From NCBI GenBank assembly GCA_015065385.1, contig SVQK01000038.1, positions 1 through 32,222 of the forward strand: DNA of 32,222 bases, in the 5' to 3' direction. The DNA is from Oscillospiraceae bacterium. Lineage in GTDB: Bacteria; Bacillota; Clostridia; Oscillospirales; CAG-272. The position numbers and the translations under genes are program-made. The notes under the pieces were generated by a model that was not told the origin of the DNA, did not search any database, and saw only the letters and a list, made by a program, of their open reading frames with translations. Below are positions 17,308-24,526 of the stretch, piece by piece (within the stretch, counting starts at the first letter, position 1; each line of letters opens with the position of its first letter).

Positions 17308-18054
17308 ATGGAACCGATTCGACTTCAAAAATATCTCACCGACTGCGGCGTCATCTCCCGGCGGGCGGCGGAAAAGGAAATCACGGCGGGGAACGTCTCG
17401 GTAAACGGCATCCCCGCCGTTCTCGGGCAGAAAATCACCCCGGGAGAGGATGCCGTCACGTTCCGCGGAAAGCCGGTCCTACCCCGCGCGTCAGAACAGA
17501 ATGGAAAAAGCGGCTACACCTACATCCTGCTCAACAAGCCCGTCGGTTACGTCACAACCATGTCGGACGACGGCGGGCGGAAAACCGTTGCCGATCTCAT
17601 CCGGGACGTTAGGCACAGGATCTATCCGGTCGGGCGGCTCGATCTGTATTCCGACGGTCTTCTGCTCTGCACGGACGACGGGGAGATCGCCAACCGCCTG
17701 CTCCATCCGTCCCACGAGGTCCCGAAACAGTATCTGGCGACGCTGAACGCGCTTTTGACCGAAGAGGATCTGGAAGCCTTGGCCGAGCCCTTCGAGCTGG
17801 ACGGCTACATGCTCCGTCCGTTTGGCGTGGATTTCGTGCGATATGCGAAGCCGGGCGGGATTCCCTCCACGGTTGTGCGCTTCACGCTGTGGGAAGGGAG
17901 AAACCGGGAAATCCGCCGGATCTGCGCGCACTACGGCGTCAAGCTCTCCCGCCTCACCCGCATCGCCATTGGGAAGCTCTCTCTGAAAGGGATCCCGTCC
18001 GGGAAGTGGCGGGAGCTGACTTCGGAAGAAATCGAGTATTTGAAGAGTATCTGA
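17308..18054 (+). CDS. rluB: 23S rRNA pseudouridine synthase, RluB family (RsuA/RluB/E/F)
   Basis: 248 residues. An S4 RNA-binding domain (RLQKYLTDCGVISRRAAEKEI) occupies residues 1 to about 60. The catalytic domain has the active-site aspartate D112 in VGRLDLYSDGLLL and the family's YILLNKPVGYVTT and GRNREIRRIC segments. It isomerises a uridine in the 23S peptidyl-transferase region in characterised RluB enzymes. I place the start at ATG 17308, where S4 homology begins, not at the longer open frame reaching into dacF; the ribosome site before it is weak. The scpAB...rluB neighbourhood is conserved in Firmicutes. Confidence 0.92.
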   Translation: MEPIRLQKYLTDCGVISRRAAEKEITAGNVSVNGIPAVLGQKITPGEDAVTFRGKPVLPRASEQNGKSGYTYILLNKPVGYVTTMSDDGGRKTVADLIRDVRHRIYPVGRLDLYSDGLLLCTDDGEIANRLLHPSHEVPKQYLATLNALLTEEDLEALAEPFELDGYMLRPFGVDFVRYAKPGGIPSTVVRFTLWEGRNREIRRICAHYGVKLSRLTRIAIGKLSLKGIPSGKWRELTSEEIEYLKSI

Positions 18055-18084
18055 ACCATCATTCCGACACACGAGGTAGCATTC

Positions 18085-18504
18085 ATGTTTCAGGTCACAC
18101 CCGTGCGGTCCCGCGACTTACAGGCCGAGATGGCCGCGTCCGTGGGCTGCCCGTTTTTCGACAACACCTTCGCGTTCTGCGCGGTTGAGCTTTCGGACGA
18201 CGCAAAGGAAGTCCGGGGCCTGATCGCGCTCTGCCAGTTCACCTATTCCCCGGAAGAAGCGGTGATCAAGTCCGTCGGGGTCATGCCGGGATCGGAGGGA
18301 GACGAGGCGGTCACGGTTCTGATCCGCGGCGTCATGTCGTTCCTCAACCGGGCGGAGATCCCGTTTATCTACGCAGACGACACCGCCGCCACTCCCGAAC
18401 AGCTGAAAGCGTGGAGCTTCCGGCGCTGCGAGGACGGGCGGCTCGGGATCGATCTTCAAAAATTCTATCGCTCCCCCTGTCACTACGATCATGAGGGCGA
18501 ATAG
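18085..18504 (+). CDS. Small hypothetical protein, GNAT-like
   Basis: 139 residues that I do not recognise with certainty. The predicted pattern of alternating strands and helices, with AVIKSVGVMPGSEGDEAVTV in the middle and a late LKAWSFRRCEDG strand-turn, resembles an acetyltransferase (GNAT) fold lacking its N-terminal part. A clear acetyl-CoA loop (R/QxxGxG/A) is absent, although PGSEGDE could occupy its position. The gene starts 30 bases after rluB and overlaps the glycerate kinase start by 14 bases, so it is translationally linked to that gene. It could be a degenerate acetyltransferase or a binding-only domain. Confidence 0.6.
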   Translation: MFQVTPVRSRDLQAEMAASVGCPFFDNTFAFCAVELSDDAKEVRGLIALCQFTYSPEEAVIKSVGVMPGSEGDEAVTVLIRGVMSFLNRAEIPFIYADDTAATPEQLKAWSFRRCEDGRLGIDLQKFYRSPCHYDHEGE

Positions 18505-19633
18505 ACCGCTGACCGTGCTTGCCGCTCCGGATTCCTTCAAGGGCGCGTTGTCATCCGCCAAAGCGGGAGAGGCGATCCGGAGGGGAATTCTCGCGCGCAG
18601 GCCGGATGCTTCCGTACGGGTCTTCCCGGTCGGCGACGGCGGTGAAGGAACGGCAGAGGCATTGAACGCCGCGCTCGGGTCGGAGGTTCGGTCCGTCGCG
18701 GTATCCGACACGCATGGATATCCGGTGTCTGCGACGATGGGAATCTGCCTTCTCGACGGGATCCAAACTGCGGTCTTTGACATGGCCTCCGCCGCAGGAC
18801 TGAACCTCGCGCGGAAACACGGACTGGATCTTCCCCGCTCCACGACCCGGGGCGTCGGCGAGCTGATCCGGAACGCTGTGGACGAAGGCTGTCGGCACAT
18901 CCTTGTCGGACTCGGCGGCAGCGGAACTTCGGACGGCGGGATCGGGGCGTTGTCCGCGCTCGGCGTCCGGTTTATCGACACGGACGGGCGAATATTGACG
19001 GATCCCCGGACGGAAGACCTCGGATCGGTCCGGAACGCGGATTTCTCAGAGGCGCGGCGTCTGCTTGAAGGAGTCCGTCTGACGCTGCTGTTCGATTCCG
19101 GCGTACCTCTGACCGGAGAACAGGGGGCGGTTCTTACCTATGCCCGCCAGAAAGGCGCGCGGGAGGAAGACCTTCCCTCTCTGGAAAAGGATATGATCCG
19201 GTTTTCGAACCTCTTCGACCGCATCGTGGGGGAACCGCTGTCCCATCTTCCGGGTGCGGGCGCGGCGGGCGGACTCGGATACGGGCTGTCCCTCGTCGGC
19301 GGCGAACTCACGCCCGGAGCGGAAACCGTCCTGAACGCAGTCGGATTCGCCGATGCCGCACGGGACGCGGATCTTGTGATCACCGGCGAAGGAAAAACCG
19401 ACGCGCAGACCGCCACGGGAAAGCTGCCCCTCGCTGTCTGCCGGACTGCCAAATCGGCTCGCCCCGACTGTAAAACCGTCTGTCTCTGCGGAATCGCCGA
19501 TCCTCCAAAGTCCCTCTACCGGGAAATGGACGCCGTGTTCGCCCTTGCGGATCGTCCCATGACGCCGGAGGAGAGCGTCTCCCGCACAGAGGAGCTGTTG
19601 GAGAAAGCAGCATACAATCTGGCAGGGCTTTAG
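18491..19633 (+). CDS. glxK: Glycerate 2-kinase (GlxK/GarK family)
   Basis: Phosphorylates D-glycerate with ATP, feeding it into glycolysis as 2-phosphoglycerate. 380 residues, the usual length. The family opening APDSFKGALSS and the PVGDGGEGTAEAL segment are present, as are LVGLGGSGTSDGG and GAGAAGGLGYGL. VITGEGKTDAQTATGK near the end is the classic signature. The ATG lies inside the end of the preceding small gene, with a 14-base overlap and no strong ribosome site of its own, suggesting coupled translation. It is the last gene of the long plus-strand run and a hairpin terminator follows. No glyoxylate or glycerate pathway genes are adjacent. Confidence 0.93.
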   Translation: MRANRPLTVLAAPDSFKGALSSAKAGEAIRRGILARRPDASVRVFPVGDGGEGTAEALNAALGSEVRSVAVSDTHGYPVSATMGICLLDGIQTAVFDMASAAGLNLARKHGLDLPRSTTRGVGELIRNAVDEGCRHILVGLGGSGTSDGGIGALSALGVRFIDTDGRILTDPRTEDLGSVRNADFSEARRLLEGVRLTLLFDSGVPLTGEQGAVLTYARQKGAREEDLPSLEKDMIRFSNLFDRIVGEPLSHLPGAGAAGGLGYGLSLVGGELTPGAETVLNAVGFADAARDADLVITGEGKTDAQTATGKLPLAVCRTAKSARPDCKTVCLCGIADPPKSLYREMDAVFALADRPMTPEESVSRTEELLEKAAYNLAGL

Positions 19634-19656
19634 TGAATCGCTCTGAACGTAAATCG

Positions 19657-19692
19657 GCGGACGGAATCCCGCGAGATCCCGTCCGCTTTCTT
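19657..19692 (+). terminator. Terminator after glxK
   Basis: GCGGACGG pairs perfectly with CCGTCCGC across a 14-base loop, followed by TTTCTTTATT. It ends the lon-to-glxK run. The convergent icd gene stops 17 bases further on; on that strand the trailing T-run is poor, so it probably serves mainly the plus strand. Confidence 0.75.
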
Positions 19693-19708
19693 TATTCCGT
19701 TTGGTGTC

Positions 19709-20908
19709 TTACATTCTCGCGCTGACTTCTTCGAGGAACTCCCGGGTGTTGACCTTACGCTTGCCCTCCAGTTTCGAGAGCAGATACAGGTCTCCGGTCA
19801 TGACGCCGTCTTCGATGGTTTTGACGCTTGCGTTTTCCAGACGGTCGGCGAACGCGCAGAGCTCCGGGGTGCCGTCCAGCTCCCCGCGCTTGCGGAAGGC
19901 TCCGGTCCAAGCGTAGATGGTCGCCACGGAGTTGGTGGAAGTCTCCTCGCCCTTCAGGTGCTTGTAATAATGGCGCTGAACCGTTCCGTGCGCCGCCTCG
20001 TATTCGTAGGCTCCGGTCGGGGACACCAGCACGGAGGTCATCATAGCGAGGGATCCGTAGGCGGTGGCGAGCATATCGCTCATGACGTCGCCGTCGTAGT
20101 TCTTGCAGGCCCAGATAAACCCGCCCTCGCTCCGTATGACCCGCGCCACCGCGTCGTCGATAAGAGTGTAGAAATACTCGATCCCCGTGTCCTCGAACCG
20201 TGACTTGAACTCGTTTTCGTAGATTTCAGCCCAGATGTCCTTGAAGCGGTGGTCATAGGTCTTTGAGATGGTGTCCTTCGAGGCGAACCAGAGGCTCTGC
20301 TTCGTGTCCAGCGCGTACCGGAAGGCGCACCGGGCAAAGGAGGAGATGGAGGCGTCGAGGTTGTGGATCCCCTGCACGATCCCGGCGGATTCGCCGAACG
20401 AATGGATCAGCTGACGTGTCTCGTTCCCTTCCGCGTCGGTAATGACGAGCTCCGCTTTACCGCCCGCCGGAACCTTCGCCTCGGTGTTCTTGTAGACGTC
20501 TCCGTAGGCGTGACGGGCGATGGTGATGGGCGCTTTCCAAGTGGGAATGTACGGCTCGATCCCCTTCACGAGGATGGGCGCGCGGAAGACGGTTCCGTCC
20601 ATGATGGCGCGGATCGTGCCGTTCGGGGACTTCCACATCTCTTTCAGGTCGTATTCCTTCATCCGCGCGGCGTTCGGCGTGATAGTCGCGCATTTGACGG
20701 CGACTCCGTATTTCAGCGCAGCCTTGGCGGATTCTGTCGTGACCCGGTCGTCCGTCTCGTTCCGGTGCGCGAGGCCCAGATCGTAGTACTCCGTTTTCAG
20801 CTCCACATAGGGCTCGATGAGAATTTCCTTGATCCACTGCCAGATCACGCGGGTCATTTCGTCCCCGTCCATTTCGACGAGGGGCGTTTTCATTTTGATT
20901 CTGTCCAT
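19709..20908 (-). CDS. icd: NADP-dependent isocitrate dehydrogenase, eukaryote-like homodimeric type
   Basis: Converts isocitrate to 2-oxoglutarate and CO2 with NADP. 399 residues, resembling the subgroup shared with eukaryotic cytosolic and mitochondrial enzymes rather than E. coli Icd: opening PLVEMDGDEMTRVIW, KCATITPNAARMKEY and MWKSPNGTIR. The coenzyme loop HGTVQRHY has R312 and H313 at the positions equivalent to pig R314/H315, which bind the 2'-phosphate, supporting NADP over NAD. AAGGAG before the ATG is a good ribosome site. It lies nine bases downstream of acn on the same strand, so the two are one transcript making 2-oxoglutarate for glutamate synthesis. No citrate synthase gene is in the window. 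Confidence 0.95.
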   Translation of the reverse strand: MDRIKMKTPLVEMDGDEMTRVIWQWIKEILIEPYVELKTEYYDLGLAHRNETDDRVTTESAKAALKYGVAVKCATITPNAARMKEYDLKEMWKSPNGTIRAIMDGTVFRAPILVKGIEPYIPTWKAPITIARHAYGDVYKNTEAKVPAGGKAELVITDAEGNETRQLIHSFGESAGIVQGIHNLDASISSFARCAFRYALDTKQSLWFASKDTISKTYDHRFKDIWAEIYENEFKSRFEDTGIEYFYTLIDDAVARVIRSEGGFIWACKNYDGDVMSDMLATAYGSLAMMTSVLVSPTGAYEYEAAHGTVQRHYYKHLKGEETSTNSVATIYAWTGAFRKRGELDGTPELCAFADRLENASVKTIEDGVMTGDLYLLSKLEGKRKVNTREFLEEVSARM

Positions 20909-20917
20909 ACCGGCTCC

Positions 20918-22873
20918 TTATTTTTTCAGGTTCGCTTTCGTATAGTCGAGCAGTCCGCCGCAGAGGAGGATGTCCTTCATCCGTCCGCTCAGCGGGCACT
21001 TTGTACGGAAGGATTTACCCTTCGTCAGGTTCTTCACGACGACGCCCTCGTCCGCCGTGATCTGATCCCGCAGATCCTCGATGGCGAGAATGTCGCCCCG
21101 CTCGACGGTGTCGTAATCCGCTTCGTTCTCAAATTCCAGCGGAAGGATCCCCGCGTTGATCAGATTCTGCCGGTGGATCCGGGCGAAGGACTTCACGACG
21201 ACCGCTTTCACGCCGAGATACAGAGGCGCCAGCGCGGCGTGCTCGCGGGAGGACCCCTGTCCGTAGTTGGAACCGCCGACCACAATGCTCGACCCGAGGG
21301 CAAGGGCGCGGCTCGGGAAGCTCTCGTCGCAGACCTCGAAGCAGTGCTTGGAGATTTCCGGAATATTGGAGCGCAGGGGAAGGATCTTCGCGCCGGCAGG
21401 CATGATGTGGTCCGTCGTGATGTTGTCGCCGACCTTGAGCGAGCACTCCGCGCGGAGGTTTTCGGCAAGGGGAGCGGTCTTCGGGTATTCCTTGATGTTG
21501 GGACCGCGGAGGATCTCCACCGATCCAGCCTCCTTCGGGGAAGCGGGAGGGGCGATCATGTTGTCGTTGACAGCGAACTTCTCCGGCATGAAGAAGATCG
21601 GCATCTCACCGAGGGTGCGCGGATCGCAGAGGTATCCCGCCACAGCGGAGGCCGCCGCGACTTCGGGGGAGACCAGATAGACCTTCGCGTCCCTCGTTCC
21701 GCTCCGCCCTTCGAAGTTGCGGTTGAAGGTGCGGAGGGAGATTCCGCCGGAATTCGGACTCTGACCCATGCCGATGCACGGACCGCATGCTGATTCGAGC
21801 ACTCTTGCCCCGGCCTCGAGGATCGTGCCCAGCGCGCCGTTCTCCGCCATCATGGACAGAACCTGCTTTGAACCGGGCGATACGGCAAGCGAGACGTCGG
21901 GATGAACCGTCCGCCCTTTCAGGATGTGCGCAACCTTGAGCATATCGGCGAGGGAGGAGTTGGTGCAGGAACCTATGCAGACCTGATCGATCTTCATCTT
22001 TCCGCCCTCCGCCTCCGCGTTGATCTCGGAGATGGTCTTCACGTTGTCCGGGGAGTGAGGACAGGCGGCCATGGGTTCGAGAGCCGAAAGATCGAGGATA
22101 ATTTCCTCGTCGTAGACCGCGTCCGGATCGGCGGACAGGGGAATCCAGCAGTCCTCCCGTCCCTGCGCTTTCAGAAAGGCGAGAGTCTTTTCGTCGGATG
22201 GGAAAATCGAGGTCGTCGCTCCGAGTTCCGCGCCCATATTGGTTATGGTGGCGCGCTCCGGAACGCTCAGCGTGGAAACGCCTTCTCCCGCGTATTCGAT
22301 GATCTTGCCGACTCCTCCCTTGACGCTCATGACGGAGAGCAGCTTCAGAATCACGTCCTTCGCCGCAACCCACGGGGAGAGCTTTCCGGTGAGGGTGACT
22401 CTCACGATCTTCGGATAGGTGATGTAGTACGCGCCGCCGCCCATCGCCACGGCCACATCCAGTCCGCCCGCACCGATGGCGATCATGCCGATGCCGCCGC
22501 CCGTGGGAGTGTGGCTGTCCGATCCGATGAGGGTCTTGCCCGGCGCGCCGAACCGTTCGAGATGCACCTGATGGCAAATGCCGTTGCCGGGGCGGGAGAA
22601 GTAGATCCCGTGCTTTTTCGCCACGGACGCGATGAAACGGTGGTCGTCCGCGTTCTCAAATCCGGATTGCAGGGTGTTATGGTCGATGTATGCTACGCTC
22701 CGTTCAGTCCGGACCTGTCCGATCCCCATCGCTTCGAATTCGATATAAGCCATGGTACCCGTCGCGTCCTGCGTGAGCGTCTGATCGATTTTCAGACCGA
22801 TTTCGCCGCCCTTCACGAACGCGCCGTCCACGGTGTGCGCTTTCAGTATTTTTTCCGCCAGTGTCAGTCCCAT
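20918..22873 (-). CDS. acn: Aconitate hydratase, Aquifex-type monomeric
   Basis: Isomerises citrate to isocitrate through cis-aconitate using a [4Fe-4S] cluster. 651 residues, shorter than AcnA or AcnB (about 870-900), as in the compact Aquifex-type group. The cluster cysteines are C303 (GSCTNSS), C363 and C366 (CGPCIG). SDSHTPTGGG and the swivel-domain motif SNYGQGSSREHAAL are intact. I set the start at ATG 22873, preceded by AAAGGAGATCTT, not at the upstream in-frame start. It heads an acn-icd unit with its own strong promoter. 3-isopropylmalate dehydratase is less likely because the two domains are fused and isocitrate dehydrogenase follows. Confidence 0.94.
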   Translation of the reverse strand: MGLTLAEKILKAHTVDGAFVKGGEIGLKIDQTLTQDATGTMAYIEFEAMGIGQVRTERSVAYIDHNTLQSGFENADDHRFIASVAKKHGIYFSRPGNGICHQVHLERFGAPGKTLIGSDSHTPTGGGIGMIAIGAGGLDVAVAMGGGAYYITYPKIVRVTLTGKLSPWVAAKDVILKLLSVMSVKGGVGKIIEYAGEGVSTLSVPERATITNMGAELGATTSIFPSDEKTLAFLKAQGREDCWIPLSADPDAVYDEEIILDLSALEPMAACPHSPDNVKTISEINAEAEGGKMKIDQVCIGSCTNSSLADMLKVAHILKGRTVHPDVSLAVSPGSKQVLSMMAENGALGTILEAGARVLESACGPCIGMGQSPNSGGISLRTFNRNFEGRSGTRDAKVYLVSPEVAAASAVAGYLCDPRTLGEMPIFFMPEKFAVNDNMIAPPASPKEAGSVEILRGPNIKEYPKTAPLAENLRAECSLKVGDNITTDHIMPAGAKILPLRSNIPEISKHCFEVCDESFPSRALALGSSIVVGGSNYGQGSSREHAALAPLYLGVKAVVVKSFARIHRQNLINAGILPLEFENEADYDTVERGDILAIEDLRDQITADEGVVVKNLTKGKSFRTKCPLSGRMKDILLCGGLLDYTKANLKK

Positions 22874-22941
22874 AAGATCTCCTTTATCTTTTGTGTATTT
22901 ATTCAGAATCACTGCATATTTTGCGCATAAACCGTATTTTT

Positions 22942-22951
22942 AACGATCGTT
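22942..22951. promoter_or_regulatory. Palindrome at the predicted acn transcription start
   Basis: AACGATCGTT is a perfect 10-base palindrome centred a few bases from the predicted acn start (about 22950). An overlapping TAAC-N9-GTTA inverted repeat shares its bases. The position would suit a repressor. It does not match the CcpC ATAA-N7-TTAT dyad that controls citB in Bacillus, so the regulator is unknown. Confidence 0.4.
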
Positions 22952-22956
22952 TTGTT

Positions 22957-22986
22957 ATTATACCACATCGCGCGCCCCGCTGTCAA
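22957..22986 (-). promoter_or_regulatory. Strong predicted sigma-A-type promoter of acn-icd
   Basis: On the minus strand a perfect TTGACA (22986-22981) and a perfect TATAAT (22962-22957) are 18 bases apart, with TGG just before the -10 as an extended element. This is close to ideal consensus, so in the cell it is probably held down by a repressor. Confidence 0.88.
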
Positions 22987-23041
22987 GTCTTTCCGTGAGA
23001 AACCGCTTTTTTCCCGGATCCATCGGCAAAACCTTCATAAA

Positions 23042-23079
23042 AAATCCGGCAAATCCGCTCACATCCGTGCAAATCTCCG
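23042..23079 (+). repeat. Four helically phased AAATCCG-like direct repeats before the pyrC promoter
   Basis: AAATCCG at 23042, AAATCCG at 23051, ACATCCG at 23061 and AAATCTCCG at 23071 begin 9, 10 and 10 bases apart. The last ends one base before the pyrC -35 box. Such phasing puts the A-tracts and CCG steps on one helix face, as expected for a binding array or an intrinsically curved upstream element. Confidence 0.55.
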
Positions 23080-23080
23080 G

Positions 23081-23109
23081 TTGACAGAAAGGGGGAATCA
23101 TGGTATAAT
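23081..23109 (+). promoter_or_regulatory. Consensus sigma-A-type promoter of the pyr operon
   Basis: Perfect TTGACA (23081-23086) and perfect TATAAT (23104-23109) with a 17-base spacer ending in TGG, an extended -10. The predicted start is near 23116. A promoter this strong implies control after initiation or by a repressor. Confidence 0.9.
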
Positions 23110-23135
23110 TTTTTAGATGAAGAACGATCTTTAAT

Positions 23136-23193
23136 CCGATCCCGTGCGGTCGGGAAGGTTGTCACAGACGGAGCGACGCGCCCTCTTGTTTTT
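23136..23193 (+). promoter_or_regulatory. Possible attenuator in the pyr operon leader
   Basis: Two mutually exclusive stems can be drawn. Stem A pairs CCGATC (23136-23141) with GGTCGG (23148-23153). Stem B pairs GTGCGGTCG (23144-23152, one bulged G) with CGACGCGC (23174-23181) and is followed by CCTCTTGTTTTT, a loose T-rich run. Stem B would act as a terminator and stem A would prevent it. I do not see the conserved PyrR-binding loop of Bacillus pyr leaders. The stems are short and this was folded by eye only. Confidence 0.35.
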
Positions 23194-23250
23194 ATGCCTT
23201 TCCATCACCGCCAGACGAGGTTTTTCCTGTTCATCCGGAAGGAGAAGCAT

Positions 23251-24456
23251 ATGGCAGACAGCATTCAGGTCACAAGATCCGAGCTTGAGGCGCAGTTCTC
23301 TTCCCTTTGCCGGAGTTTTGACGACGATTTCAAATCCGCTCTTTCATCGGGTTCCTTAGCTGTTTTTCCCGGTTTCTGCGACGTGCATGTGCATTTCCGC
23401 GAACCGGGATTTTCTTATAAGGAGACGGTGCGTACCGGATCGATGGCGGCTGCCCGGGGAGGCTACACCGCCGTCTGCACGATGCCGAATCTTTCTCCGG
23501 TTCCCGACAGCCGCGCGCATCTGGACGAGGTTCTCGACCCGATCCGGAAGACCGCGCTTATCGACGTGCTGCCCTACGGCGCGCTGACGGTCGGAGAGGC
23601 CGGACAGGAAGGCGCGGATCTGGAGGCAATGGCTCCGGACGTGATCGCGTTTTCGGACGACGGACACGGGGTTCAGAGCGAATCGATGATGCGGTCCCTT
23701 ATGGAGCGGTGCGCGAAGCTCGGAAAGATCGTCGCCGCCCACTGCGAGGACAATTCCCTGCTCCGCGGCGGGTACATCCACGACGGAGACTACGCGCGCC
23801 GGCACGGACACCGCGGGATCTGCTCCGAGAGCGAATGGGGGCCGATCGCCCGGGACGTGAAGCTGGCGAAAGAGACGGGATGTGCCTACCATGTCTGCCA
23901 CATCTCGGCAAAGGAGAGCGTAGACATCCTCCGGCGCGCGAAGGCTGAGGGCGTGAACGTCACCTGCGAAACCGGCCCGCACTATCTGACCATGGACGAC
24001 TCCGATCTCAGAGAGGACGGGAGATTCAAGATGAATCCGCCGCTCCGGGACCGTTCCGACCGGGAAGCGCTGCTCGAAGGGCTGGCCGACGGAACGATCG
24101 ACATGATCGCCACGGATCACGCGCCCCACTCCGCGGAGGAGAAATCCCGGGGCCTGGAAAAGAGCGCGTTCGGGATCGTGGGGTTGGAAACGGCCTTCCC
24201 GGTTCTCTACACGAAGCTGGTGAAGCCCAGCGTTCTGTCGATCGAACGGCTGACGGAGCTGCTCGCGTGGAATCCGCGCGTCCGGTTCGGGATCCCGCTT
24301 CACGCGGATTATTCCGTCTGGCGGCTGGATACGGAGACGGCGATCGATCCGGACGACTTTCTCTCCATGGGCCGCGCGACGCCCTTCGCCGGATGGGTCG
24401 TGAACGCCGAATGCTTGAAAACCGTATGCCGCGGGAAGGTCGTCTATCAGAAATGA
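23251..24456 (+). CDS. pyrC: Dihydroorotase, class I type
   Basis: Closes carbamoyl aspartate to dihydroorotate, step three of UMP synthesis. A binuclear zinc amidohydrolase: H46 and H48 (DVHVHFREPG), H164 (AHCED), H217 (CHISA) and D289 (ATDHAPH) are all present, and the aspartate-bearing FSDDG may bridge the metals as in Bacillus and Aquifex enzymes. I chose ATG 23251, six bases after AAGGAG, giving 401 residues; an upstream in-frame ATG at 23194 lacks a ribosome site. Even so the N-terminus is odd: instead of the usual beta strands (KNGRVIDP-like) before the barrel there are about 35 polar residues with no similarity I recognise. It leads the pyr operon. Confidence 0.92.
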   Translation: MADSIQVTRSELEAQFSSLCRSFDDDFKSALSSGSLAVFPGFCDVHVHFREPGFSYKETVRTGSMAAARGGYTAVCTMPNLSPVPDSRAHLDEVLDPIRKTALIDVLPYGALTVGEAGQEGADLEAMAPDVIAFSDDGHGVQSESMMRSLMERCAKLGKIVAAHCEDNSLLRGGYIHDGDYARRHGHRGICSESEWGPIARDVKLAKETGCAYHVCHISAKESVDILRRAKAEGVNVTCETGPHYLTMDDSDLREDGRFKMNPPLRDRSDREALLEGLADGTIDMIATDHAPHSAEEKSRGLEKSAFGIVGLETAFPVLYTKLVKPSVLSIERLTELLAWNPRVRFGIPLHADYSVWRLDTETAIDPDDFLSMGRATPFAGWVVNAECLKTVCRGKVVYQK

Positions 24457-24526
24457 CGTTCCCGGACGCATAAACGCCCCCGTGTCAACACAAACTGCAA
24501 CTAAATCTCAGGAGGATATAGAAGCT

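Larger units (their letters stand above)
22874..23250. other. Divergent regulatory region between acn and pyrC
   Basis: 377 bases without a credible gene. From left to right it holds the acn leader (about 75 bases), a palindrome, the acn promoter, about 95 bases with four short direct repeats, the pyrC promoter, and a pyr leader of about 135 bases. Each element is listed separately. Short open frames in the leader lack ribosome sites and are not called. Confidence 0.8.

Noticed and set aside
23144-23359. 71-residue frame in the pyr leader as a possible leader peptide
   Set aside because: No ribosome site precedes it, its composition is random-looking, and it runs out of frame into pyrC. A five-codon ATG frame near 23117 likewise lacks a ribosome site.
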